The position numbers and the translations under genes are program-made. Shown in pieces: positions 51,740-63,075 of a DNA stretch of 64,000 nucleotides (position 1 is the first letter of the stretch; each line of letters begins with the position of its first letter). The notes beneath the pieces were generated by a model, which worked only from the letters and a program-made list of their open reading frames with translations, was not told the origin of the DNA and searched no databases. The DNA is from Mya arenaria (taxonomy: Eukaryota; Mollusca; Bivalvia; Myida; Myidae): contig NC_069130.1 of the NCBI RefSeq assembly GCF_026914265.1, positions 45,779,929 to 45,843,928 on the forward strand, written 5' to 3'.

Positions 51740-53032
51740 CCCTGCAGTATGTGCGCCTGTCGGTAATTCTCGTCCCTTAGAGACGTACACCAGGTTGGGC
51801 TGCATGAGGAATGTTCATTGAACATGTGGGAGGGCAGGGCGTCTAAACTGGTCTTTATTCCATGCGTGCTGCCCTTATTTTGACTTATTCCATAAGAGAA
51901 GCATTTCTGAATATGGGCAATATTATTGTTTGATAATGATTTGTGTTTTGATTTTAGCTTATACAATTCATTTCCGAAATTTTTGACAATATTTTTATCA
52001 TTTGATTTTTTAAGTTCTGGAAATAAAGACCGCTTGACGCGAGTAAAAGTGGTTGAATCTCCGTCCATTGTCAAGCGTTCGATATTCAACCCCTTTTGTT
52101 TCACTTCCTGTAAACAGGTAGATGTAAGAAAGGGTTCCATCGCTTTTGACGAGCCATTCCAGTTTTTTCTTCATCTCCTGTTGAATAGCGGTGGTGCACG
52201 AGATTTCGGCCACACTTTCAATAGATGGTCCGATCTCTCGCTCGCGGGCCTTCAGTGCGGTCTTACTGATTCCAGGCAGATTGAGTTCAGCAATTATCGC
52301 ACTGATCTGAGACTCCTACACCTGCGTTGATCATCGCTAAAAGAGATATACAACAAGCATGTTTTCGACCAAGTAAACTAAGCGCTATTGACGCCTTCAC
52401 ATAATAATCGATAATCATGGTGCACTCATTTTATACTTTTGTTCATTTTACTGCTTTAAATGTTGATTTAGAAATAATGCTTTTTTTTCTAGGAAATGAC
52501 GAATCTATGAAATGAAATCAATGGAATCAAATTTCGTTACAATATGTCAGGGCGTTTTTTATATGTATTGACGTTAATTCACTTATACATTTTGTGCTAA
52601 GTCTAACATCATTCACTACATTTGTTGGCACAACGCTGGCTATTGATATGGTGACAAAATTTACCAGCAGCTAATTTAGTGTTGACATCAAAACATCTTC
52701 TAGCTGCGGAGCCGTCACTCGTGGAATGCCGTTTTCCCGTAGGCACCAGATTAACCATCCTACACGTGTTGCAGCTGATATGAAGGATAGATCCAAGGCC
52801 ATATATAGTTTCCCCCTACAATGCCATTGATGCAAAAACTGTTTCCACAAGAACTACAGGAGCTTAATCTTTCCAAAATTACACCGATTTCTACGACCCT
52901 GCGACCTTCTAGCCAAGGCGGGACGGTTTCGGGAACAGAAATGCATGTTTTCTTCTCCACATTCACATTGTTTATTATTGAGGCTCGATTTGCGTTACTC
53001 TTAGAAATAAACTGACCTTTTTTCCTCCTCAT
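51740..53032 (-). pseudogene. Kolobok/Mutator-like transposase, frameshifted
   Basis: Broken transposase read in at least three frames. The N-terminal part starts at ATG 53032 (MRRKKGQF) and gives WLEGRRVVEIGVILERLSSC with CxxC (SSCGNSF). Near 52820 the frame shifts: the continuation GLGSILHISCNTC, with two more cysteines, is in the next frame and stops near 52611. About 52250-52100 gives REREIGPSIESVAEISC; the last frame (52140-51740) gives MDGDSTTFTRVK, the acidic catalytic-type DGD motif, then NFGNELYKL, CFSYGISQNKG and CSPTWC. These motifs in this order characterise the Mutator-like transposase domain of animal elements. Parts between them are missing. Plus-strand open frames here are shadows. 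Confidence 0.72.
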
Positions 53033-53344
53033 CTTTACCGGATGTTGTTAACGGAACGTGCCCGGAAGGACAATCCGTTTAAAATGACGTCAGTAACGTA
53101 TAACTGACAATTTCGCGGCATTTCTACTAAACTTAAGTTCGTTATCTAATTATATGTTTAGAAAGCTTACTAATGTTAATTAGTTCGCTCCCGTATACAT
53201 AACTACTAAATATCAATTCAGAACATATATAACAAATGACAAACAATATTATCAGTATTCTGACTTTGTTCGTAATTGTGATTGCAATTCACAACATTTG
53301 CAAACAGTGAAATTAAAATCATTTGCATAAACAAAATGACACTG

Positions 53345-53959
53345 CACAACTATTCTCATGCATCAAACAAACCTATGGCGTCACTAACTTGACGTGTTTT
53401 ATTGACGTTGACGGTGGCGTAGAAATCACGCTTAATCTATCAATTTTCTTAGGTTACTTATATCTTTTAGCAATTAACCTCACCGTCAATTTTTTATTTT
53501 TTTACATAATTTTATTCATTATTCCGTTCCGTTTCCTATGACTAAATAAAAACAAACCCTTCCCGAGTTCGTTTTCGAGATAAATACGTCAAATTCACCG
53601 ATGGGTATCTGTTTTTGGCGATTTCTTATTAAAGCCTTGTTGTCATAAAACTTAAAATTAATTATTTTTTTTCTTAAATACTTATACTAAAATTATAGGA
53701 TTATTTATTCATCGTACAATAAATTATATTCCGATTTTTTTTTGTAAAAAAAAGCCGTAAAGTTATATTTTTTTACGGTTTTATCAATGTTAGCGCCAAA
53801 TAGCACGTGTCCGCTAGGTGGCGCTGTAAATCAACAAAAGACGGGATTCGAAAAAAAAAATTACACCTCGTTAAAGTAGAGTCATTGACGATTATTTGTT
53901 CCAAGTTTCATTGAAATCGGCCGACATTCATATTTTTCGGAGTAACGTGGTCATGTACC
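53345..53959 (-). repeat. right terminal inverted repeat, ~615 bp
   Basis: Partner of 50337-50950; ends GGTCATGTACC next to TTAA. Confidence 0.9.
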
Positions 53960-53963
53960 TTAA
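53960..53963. repeat. TTAA target duplication, right
   Basis: Followed by 'atggttgacggaggtaataa', which follows the single TTAA in unit C. Confidence 0.9.
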
Positions 53964-56900
53964 ATGGTTGACGGAGGTAATAATACATGAAAAATGTCAA
54001 ATGAAATATGCACAAAACAAAATAATTTGACAGAATTGAGAAGGAAGTTATGGTAGCTTATACTATGCCTCGCTTCTGTCACTCTTTCAAGCTACATGTA
54101 ATGGTGTAAATGTTGATGACTTTATGATGTAATGCCATTTTCATGAATTTTGAAATAAAAACAAACGGTTTCTACAAGTCATATACTGGTCATATTTGTA
54201 TATTCGTAATTAAAAATAATATGAAACAACATTTATACTTAATATGAATTTCTTTTCAAGCCAACATTTAAAAAATAAAGTCTACATAATGGTAGTATTG
54301 TGGAACGTTTGTTACTAGAATGAGAAACAACATCAATTTCATTATGTGAAGTAATTTACAAGTATATTGTAAAGCTATAAATCATTAAATTTAACAACAA
54401 GAAGAAATAATGTTACACCAATTACATAAAGGATGATAACATTCTAAGTTGATCGAAGTACTATTCTTTTTCTCAGTCTTTAGGCATACACTCTATGTAT
54501 GACAATAAGTTCAGTTATAAAGCATTGGAGCATAAACACGTTTTCCTTGATGTATAACGAGCATTATATAAAAAACCAATGCTTAAGAGCCATCACACTG
54601 ATTTGAATTATCAAATTATATTACCGAAGCATGCAAGAAAAAAAGAGAGTAAAATATTGCCTTTACATAAGAAGTATAAGAACTACAAAGTAGTACGGAC
54701 TATACTTAACATGAGAGTTTCCATTCAAGTATTAAAAATGTGATTTTAAAGAAAATCCCACCTACATTTGAACATTAATGAAGTCAATTTGTTGTAATTC
54801 AGAAACTAAACATTACACATGTACATATTTAATATAATATATTTTCACTGTATCTCTTTATATATATTCAGTATCATAACACTCGAAGGTGATTTGATAA
54901 CTTGAAATTATTACAGTATATTAACTAAATTACAGAAAGGGGATGTCACTATCATTAATGAACTCTGAATCTTGAGATGAAATGCCATGAATCAATATTA
55001 AATTTTTTGTTATGCAGTAAATTGATTAAAACAGATGATTTTTATAGGGAAATAAATCCTAAGATAAAAATTAGCTATATGACATGTTAAGCTCGGTAGG
55101 CCCAGTATGGTCCAAAGACTTATTCCCACTTGGGTCCAGTATGAAAATGAAAAAAGATGATTGAAAGTGATAAAAATGTCTTTCTGAGAGTGAAATGAGA
55201 CAACATTAAATGAATATGAAATAACAAACCTTTTGTACAATCTATGGTCAATGATGGTATTTATTTTGCGGCATTTTTTTGCTAACGTCATCATTGAAGT
55301 CCAGCTGATATTTCATAATCTAAGGGAGACAATAATTACAGGCATATTTAGATTGACCTGTTGACTGTACCTTGGAAATAATTTCCCTTTGACCATTATA
55401 AATTATATAGTTAGTCCAATCATATACAGATACCGTGATATTTCATTGGTCAAGTGATTTATGTTAAAAAATACCTCCGTGTTCAGCATTTCATACTTTT
55501 TAAACATAGTTCATACTTTTTGAGGTTAAAGGGGCACAATATAGTTTTATATACAATTTTGTTTCGTTAAAATAAATTGTCAAGCAAGTACGAATATGAT
55601 GGTCTAGGATGCCATCTCTACTTTTACATGTAACATTGAGAATGCTTCTTCAGACTGATATTTTGTTAAAGTCCGAGTAAAGTACATAATTTAAAGTCGT
55701 TCTTCTTTGAATTCAGCTCAATTCAGCGCAATACTTGTTATCAGAGTGAAAAAAATCATTAATCCGTCAGACAGTTACCATTGTCTGCTGTACTAGAACA
55801 TTGCTTTCTTTCGGCCTGATGGAACAACAATTCCGTCAATTTCAAATATTAACGACAACTAACTTATAAGTGAGTGATTAGTTTTAGTAGAAACACGGCA
55901 AGCTTTTTTGATTATTTAATTCAAATGGGTTTGAACTTATATTTAAGGAAATATATGGTTGTTATGTACGTAAAACGCTAGAAATGGCATTTCTTTCCAA
56001 TCTAAAGTGTTTCATGTTTACATAAAAATGTATTGGGAAAGGAATTAGTAGTGTATAACCTCAACGCAAATAGTTACGAAAGGTCGAAGCTGGTGCTGGA
56101 AAAATATACCAATCAAAAGGCAAAAAAACGTTTCGGTTGGGAGGAAAAGATAGCGTTGGTCGGGTTACTGGACACAAACAACATTTGTTATTGCACCGAA
56201 GTGTTATAATATATATAAACCATTATGCAATTATTTTCATATATTTGACAAATATTTGTAAATATTAATAACATTTCTTAAAGCTCTTTCATTTACAGCC
56301 ATAATGTCGGGAAATTAGTCAGGTAAGTCCCATGCCTTGAAAACACGTGGTCATTGTCATTAAATGATAATATCAAAATTTATTTAACTTAATTATGAAA
56401 CATAACTGAAAAAGTAATTTATATGCGATCTACATAGGATAAATGAAATAGCTACACTTTAGGCAAATCCAATTAGGTTTTATCTGTCACATTTAATAAG
56501 TGGTATATTTCTTTTGGAGATTACCGTTTAACGTAGCCCATATGAGTTTTTGTTGCGATGTCTACTTTAAAAAAATATGTTGCTGATTTTGGTATTCATA
56601 GAGATCTTGGGTATGTTCACATCTTTATTATGTCGGCAGAACAATTAATTTAATACTTAATTTGATATTTTAATCTCATCAGTTCAAGGAACATATAAAC
56701 CCGTACACATGTAGTATTGATTTTGTTTTGTGCGCCCGCTCCTATATTTTATCACCAACCAGATTTGTGGTCATAAATATTTTGTTTAAAGGCTGAAAGA
56801 ATAATCAATTATAATTGTTATACGCTAGTTTAAGTGTTTTTGTAAAGGGAAGTAACCGATGCGTAGTGTTTTATACTGTAAATCGATCGGTTTAGCATTG

Positions 56901-58050
56901 GTTTTAATAAATTCAATCAACATGGAGGCTTCCGGAATCAACACTGTGGCTCGAATTTTCGATATTTAACCTTATTTTTGACAATAATTGTGTTTGGACC
57001 ACACTGAAAGTCATTTTCATCGTCTCATGCACTAAAGGATCATTAATTGAATCAATAATTATGCAATAAAACATGTGTATCTGATACTGGTGGCTATAAT
57101 ATTGCGTTATTAGTGATTCATTTTGGATGGAAATAGGAATGATGAACAGTGACTCAACAAAGTATCATTTGTCAAGTCAAGTCATAATACAAGTGACCAG
57201 AATTTTACCTTATAACGTCGATGCTTATCAGGAACATGGTTCTTTGTTTGATCCAAATTAATGTATCAAAGTCATTTTTGACCAAATTCTGACAAAACAA
57301 CAGATTTAAATAAATATCTTTACACAAAAAGCATATCAACGTTGGTCCGGATAGACCAAAAAATAGTTGCTTAACCTAAGTTTATCACCTTAATGTCTAT
57401 TTTCTTTAACAGTATAATCCAGGATTATAAAAACATCTCACTGACCATAAAAGTACTCTGAACATACCCCTGTACTTTTCATTTCGATAAGCACATGCCA
57501 TTGCATTTACTGTGATAATCAAAACGAAGTCAAGAAATTTAAATGTATTGGAGTCTGATATTTTATGAAACCAGTGTAAAACATATTTTTTTAAACATCC
57601 GAAATCAATCCTAATGAATGTCTTGATACAGTTGCAAATGATGTTTAAGTGATTCAGGTAGATTTATACAAGTCGTATATTTTTTTTCCTAAAAGCAGCG
57701 TTATATTTTATTATGAATGATCGCCATAATTAAAAAATATTTTAATTATATTAAAAAAATTGGTTTAAGCATATAATGTGTGTACTTAAACGGGTGAATA
57801 AACAGTAAGTATTTGGACATTTCCCCAATGTCCTTTAAAGGTTCAGTTGATGCATTCAAATGGGTTAAAGGGCAATTTTAATGGACAATCTTTCTTATTT
57901 ATATTGATTATAAGAAAGAAATATTTTTCGCTCTTCACCGGCTTCTGGTTTTATGAAAAATGACCAACAATTTTTTTTTTCGCTCGCTCGCTCCAATTTG
58001 CTTTGACAAAATTCCGAGGACCGAAACATTAATATGGTGTGGCCTAAACC
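53964..58050. repeat. unit E upstream duplicated segment, part 2
   Basis: Continues colinearity with D 43215-47650 and C 34262 onwards, with more substitutions and small indels than the D-C comparison. Includes the conserved block 55315-55500. No gene seen; the 55010-55294 and 57935-58120 frames are unsupported. Confidence 0.8.
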
Positions 58051-59130
58051 AGGACGCACTCTCTAAATTTAAGATTGTGAATGCTACTTCAGACTGATAT
58101 TTTGTCCGATTGATGCACATAATTTAAAGTAGTTATTCCTCGAATTCAGTTCAATACCTGCAATCACAAAAACATCATAAGTTTCTCGGAGATTGAATAT
58201 TTTCTCCTGGACTACAACTTTGCGTACTACCACTCACGGTGAAACATAGATTCCGTGAAAAATTAGCGGCAACTAACTTCAAACAGAGTGAATGTATTTA
58301 TGAATAACGCGACATACCTCTTTATTGTTTAGATCAATTGGTTTTGAACTTAATTTGAAGGAAATGTATTGTTGTTATGTACGTGAAACGCTACAAATGT
58401 CATTTCTTTCCAATATAAAGTGTTGCTTGTTTACATTAAGATGTATTGGGAAATGAATAAGTAGTGTATAATATTTACAAAAATAGGTATGAATCTGTGA
58501 AAATGGTGCCGGGAAAACACAAAAAGTGTTGGGTAGTTTAGGAAAAGATAGCGTTGGTCCTGTTACTGGACACAAACAACATTTGTTATTGCGCGTTAAA
58601 ATATGAATAAATCCAAAATATTATTTTATTCATATGAATTGATGAAAATGATTAAATATTAATAAAAATAAACGCTCTTTTATGAACAGCAATAATAACA
58701 GCATTATATCGGGATAGGTCAGGTAAGCGCATACGCATGCGCAAGCCTTTATAACAATCGGTCATTGTCATTAAATGATAACATCAAACTTTATGTAACC
58801 TTAATTATGAAACAAAACTGAACTAGTGATTTTCTTGGGATGTACATTGGATAAAACAAACAGTCATGCTTCTGGCAATTTAATTAGTTTTCTTCTCACA
58901 TTTAATAAGTGGCCTATTTCTTTAGGAGTTTACCATTCAACGTATGAGGTTTAGATTTCGTTGTTATTTTCAAAAAAAGATGATGCTGGCTTTAGTATTC
59001 ATAGAGATCATGGGTATGTTCACAACTTTATTATGTCGGCAGTACAATTAATGTTATACTAATATTGATAATTTGAGCTCATCAATTTAAGGAACATATT
59101 AACATGTACACATGTTGAAATGCTCGCGTA
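58051..59130. repeat. second, older copy of the internal module
   Basis: Diverged direct copy of about 55600-56700: 'gaatgctacttcagactgatattttgtc', 'aaacgctacaaatgtcatttctttcc' and 'ggtcattgtcattaaatgata' recur about 2.4 kb apart. Unit C has the same pair of modules, so this duplication predates the unit duplications. Confidence 0.75.
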
Positions 59131-60072
59131 TTTTGCATTAAAATAAAAATAGATATTATGATTTTTTTAACATACTGGCTTAGGACAGCTTTCGCGAGGA
59201 AATGGAGGTTGTTCTTAAATAATTTGTGAAATGCTTTATACTTTCAAATACATTTTCACAAAGACAAAGGTAGGCACCTTGTATAAGGGTTTGATAAGTT
59301 TATAATGTGGGATCATTTTAAGAAAACAAATTCGAGGGTAAAAATCACTCTGGACCAACATTAGAAATTTGAAATAATCTCATAACGTCTATAAACATGT
59401 TCGATCATGCTTCTCGGTGGAAAACTGGATTTTAATCAGTACGATAACAGCAAAGAAAAATATTTCCCTGCAAACTACGGAGTGAAAATTTCAACTTTAA
59501 AAAATTACTTTTAACATCAATTGTAAGTACTTCCTTTTCATCAAACCTAACATTTTGATCAGTAAATTTTGCTATTAGCATATATAAGAATGAAGAATTT
59601 TGGGAAATGAACACAACACCATGTTTGTTAGAGAATTGGTGATGCGTTTTTCCAAACGTTCTTTTTTTTAATCTGAATGCTCGAACATTTCCTTTCGTAC
59701 AAAAAAATGTTCGCACAAAAATTCGATGTTATATCTTGCTCTTAGTGTCTTATCAAAATGAATTATTTTGTAATACCAACCAGACCGGCAGACGTCAAAT
59801 TGTAGGTTAACAATGAAGCATGCTTCTCGTCCCATCTTTGAAACGAATCGGATAAAACTGATCTCTGACTTAAAGTTGATTTAATATCCATGAATCAAAC
59901 TCTAAATTTTGGAAAGTTGTTTTATACAATTTTATTCAAAGATTGTTTTTTTTTAAACTTTCGACCTTTCAAATATTCATTAAATATATTCATATTCAGT
60001 AAATACTAAGAAGTGTAATTTGGCCCATGTATTTATGCCTTGTTCAATTTAAAAGGAATTCGTGCGTTAACA
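59131..60072. other. non-coding
   Basis: AT-rich; the 94-codon minus frame at 59432-59716 shows no recognisable domain. Confidence 0.4.
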
Positions 60073-60080
60073 GTTTTGAG
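60073..60080. repeat. 8-bp target duplication, left
   Basis: GTTTTGAG immediately before the hAT element, repeated at 62228-62235. Confidence 0.92.
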
Positions 60081-60359
60081 TAGGGATGCAAACGAATGGC
60101 AAAATCGATATTCGAATATTCGGTAATTCTTTCGATCGAATATTCGAATATTCGATAAAAATTGAATCTTTAAAAAAGTTATAGTTATCTATTAATTTTA
60201 GTTATAAACCACGATACCCTTTTCTTTATCTGTCGAATGTTTCTAGTGTTATCGTAATACGATACAATACATAGCAGCGTGTCGAATATTATTACATCGA
60301 CATATGAAATACGTATCTAGCACATAACAAGCACATAACAAGCACATACAATTCGATGA

Positions 60360-61617
60360 AATCACTCATCAATAAAATCATCACATATGATGGCCTTGTT
60401 CTTATTCAGAAATATTATCTTATCAACAAGATCACATGACAGTCTGTTTCTAAGTTTGTTAACAATGAGTCCGGCGCAGGAGAAAATTCTTTCTGATGGC
60501 ACAGACGTCGCAGGTATCCCAAGCAGTTGGCGAGCAACATGTGCAACGCGAGGAAAGCGTCCCTCGTTCTTTTTCCATCATGCAAGTGGAGTGGCCTCCT
60601 CGTCGGAAGGTTCGTGCCGGTACCGACGCAGCTCGTCGTTAGCCGTCTTGGTCGTCTTTGGAACCATGAAGCTAAGACGGGGTCGTTTGGAGGGTGTTGA
60701 CGCACTCTCGTCGGGGTTGGCAACCGAAATGGAACATCGTCCAATCTACTCTCGAGCGCGTCTTCCGTGTAGCGCCGCTGTTCCGTTGACAGGAAGTCCA
60801 GGTCTTTGTAGCGGGGGTCCAATAGAGCGGCAAGGACTAGGGTGGATGTGGCGGTGGCATCGTTCGAAGGTCGGAAGCGGCGACGAAGCTCAGCAGCAAT
60901 AACACCCTTCACTTCCTTGACGACATGGGAATCAGCCTCGCATGCACGGAGTGTGTTGTCCAAAAGACTTGTCACGATGAGATAAACTTCACTGCATGAC
61001 ACGTTCTTCTCCGTTGACATATACGAAGTCGTCTCAGTCAAATGACTGAGTACGTCACTCAGCTCGGAGACGACGGTCCACTCGCCGTCCTTCAACGACA
61101 GGTGCTGGTCGGCCTTCCGGGTAACCCGAGTGTCCAGCATGAGGTCGGACAGGACGCGGCGTTGCTCGTTCAGCCGGGCCAGTATAGCATGCGTGATGTT
61201 CCATCGGGTTGTAACATCCTGCACCAGCTCGTGTTTGGGCACCTTTAGAGTAGCTTGGCGCTTGCGCATTTCGGCCGTCAATGTAGTCGAGTGTTTGATG
61301 TGCCCGACCAGCTTACGACATCTGGAGACGACCCTGTTGACATCCGGGAGAGCAAATGCCGGCTTGATGGCCAGCTGCAGTGTTTGCCCAAAGCACCCAG
61401 AACACAAATCATGTTTAAGACCAGAAACGCCAAACGTTTTCATTGATTGCTGTTTACTGCTTTCACTTTGAGAACTCGGATGCTTAGCCTTCACGTGATT
61501 CCAGAGATTAGTCGTCGTGCCCATGTACGACAACCTCACACTGCATAGTTTGCACGTGACAGATTTCTTGTCAACAGAGCGCGTGAAATAAGTCCATACT
61601 TCAGATGTGGCTGGCAT
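60360..61617 (-). pseudogene. hAT transposase, internally deleted and frameshifted
   Basis: Begins MPATSEVWTYF at 61617 with a BED zinc finger (Cys22, Cys25, His41, His46; VTCKLC..HVKAKH). After about residue 65 it jumps to FGQTLQLAIK, so the region that normally holds the first catalytic aspartate is missing. VSRCRKLVGHIKHS, TTRWN and LAALLDPRYKD of the RNase H-like core follow. Near 60700 the frame shifts: the C-terminal dimerisation motif (RVAHVARQLLGIPATSVPSE, then RIFSCAGLIVN) is in the next frame at about 60590-60370, preceded by a TGA replacing one of two tryptophans before KKNEGRFPR. Its higher GC content than the surroundings fits a recent arrival. Plus-strand frames are shadows. Confidence 0.88.
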
Positions 61618-61646
61618 CTTTTACGTTGTTGAGAAATACAAATCTA

Positions 61647-61650
<4 letters not shown>

Positions 61651-61726
<76 letters not shown>
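61651..61726. repeat. (ATA)n microsatellite inside hAT element
   Basis: About 25 trinucleotide copies in the 5' leader of the transposase, between the start codon and the right end. Confidence 0.95.
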
Positions 61727-62227
61727 GTTTAACTTATAATGTTTTGCGAACATATATTCTGAAGGAATGAAGTGGTATCTACTTTCAGCGTATAATATCA
61801 ATCACCGATTTGAGCAATATTGCTCAGCTTAATTGGCAGGCAAACTGACAAGAGGGTGTGAAGGCCGCTTCCTTAAATTCTTAATTGGCATGGTCATTTA
61901 AAAGAACTGAAAATCAATTAAACTTGTTTGATGTCATTTCCTAATAGCCAGTTATTTTACAATTATGGACACTGTTTATAGTACCCTACGATCGATCCCT
62001 AATTGACGCATGACGCACACTCGATTGCCATCTCGTTAACGCCTCAGGCACAAGATGCGTATTGTTGTAAAAACAAGACAATATAATTTTAAACACAAAA
62101 ACTGCCCTAAAGACTCAAGGTTTATATCATTATTTTTTGAAAAAAATAATCGAATATTCGAATACCGATTTTAACATTCGAATACCAAACGTTCGATCGA
62201 ATATTCGAATATTCGTTTGCATCCCTA

Positions 62228-62235
62228 GTTTTGAG
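62228..62235. repeat. 8-bp target duplication, right
   Basis: GTTTTGAG directly after the element. Confidence 0.92.
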
Positions 62236-62807
62236 TAATCATTTAACGTGTTTATAGAGATCGCATCTTGAAGAAGTATCAACGGTACCGTGCCATCCCT
62301 GAGACATAGAGTCGATTTAGCGAAGTTTCAAATCCGTGGTAAAAATATTTGTCGCCTACGTCTGGCCATACTCACCGAAACTGGATTTAACAGCAAAAAA
62401 CTGTTTTTTTCTGGCCTGCAATATTAACTGGTGTTTTGCATCTGCCCAAGAACGATTTTGTTGATGTTGTTGTTGTTTTTTTTTTTTTATTTTTTTAGGG
62501 TGGTTGGGTGAAAAAAGACCCATATATCCATTTTTCCGAATCGCGTTACTAATAAATTTCGTTGTATTCAAAGAAAACATTTGTTGAAGGGTCTCAGCCG
62601 TCAGTATCTTAGTTTTACACTGTTATTTCGTGATAAAAAATCTTAAAAAGTGAATTTTACAAACCATAAAGAAGTCCCTTTAAACTCAACGGTGCATGGC
62701 GATGGGCTAAGTGAAATTCAAACAAACATGATAACCGGTTGAACCATATGTTATAAGTGTTCTTAATTTGTCATCAAATAAGTCATTTGTTTTATTGCAA
62801 CTCACAG
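62236..62807. other. non-coding, probably intron of protease gene
   Basis: No first exon with signal peptide recognised. Contains a T-rich run near 62475-62500. Ends with 'attgcaactcacag', a possible splice acceptor. Confidence 0.4.
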
Positions 62808-63069
62808 CGTTGGCTTACGGGGTACCAGCAACGAGCCCATTTAAAAAACGCGAACATTCAATCGCTGAATTTCCTGCTGCCCGCAGTCTCGCCGATGAAT
62901 ACGACGATGGACATGACCAAAATATCATCAACGGGGAGACAGCGAAACGTGGTGAATATCCCTACACCGTTTTACTGTTATGGAATGGACATGTTAACTG
63001 TATGGGAACAACACTTGACGAAACAACGGTACTTACAGCTGCCCATTGTATGGAAAGCTTAATAATTGC
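62808..63069 (+). CDS. trypsin-like serine protease, exon with catalytic His
   Basis: Internal exon of a secreted S1-family serine protease; the gene continues beyond the window. The frame has no ATG (it opens only from a TTG), so I take the CACAG acceptor at 62807 as the 5' limit and the GTAAGT donor at 63070 as the 3' limit. LAYGVPATSP may be the end of a signal peptide begun in an upstream exon. A propeptide rich in acidic residues (ADEYDDGHDQ) leads to IINGETAKRGEYPYTV, the mature N terminus. NCMGTTL and VLTAAHC give the first disulfide pair and the catalytic histidine. The residue before IING is Asn, not the usual Arg or Lys. Asp and Ser exons are not in the window. Confidence 0.8.
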
Positions 63070-63075
63070 GTAAGT

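Larger units (their letters stand above)
50337..53959. mobile_element. Kolobok/Mutator-like TTAA transposon, 3623 bp
   Basis: DNA transposon with long terminal inverted repeats starting GGTACATGACC. TTAA is duplicated on both sides, and the same site is uninterrupted in units C and D, proving insertion after the unit duplicated. TTAA targets are used by Kolobok and piggyBac elements; the encoded remnants match the Mutator-like transposase domain found in Kolobok-type animal elements rather than piggyBac. The transposase is frameshifted, so this copy is not autonomous. Confidence 0.85.
60081..62227 (-). mobile_element. hAT transposon with BED-finger transposase, 2147 bp
   Basis: Ends TAGGGATGCAAACGAA and its exact reverse complement; flanked by the 8-bp direct repeat GTTTTGAG, the hAT signature. 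Inside each end is a cluster of ATTCGAATATTCGA palindromes (60109-60155 and 62150-62213), likely transposase binding sites. The transposase gene is damaged, so mobility would need another copy. It lies 0.6 kb before the protease exon. Confidence 0.93.

Noticed and set aside
51926..52330. 134-codon plus-strand frame
   Set aside because: Shadow of the transposase remnant on the minus strand.
59432..59716. 94-codon minus frame
   Set aside because: No recognisable motif and no paralogue in the duplicated units.
60387..60902. 171-codon plus-strand frame
   Set aside because: Shadow of the GC-rich hAT transposase on the other strand.
61601..61801. Poly-leucine minus frame
   Set aside because: Translation of the ATA microsatellite.
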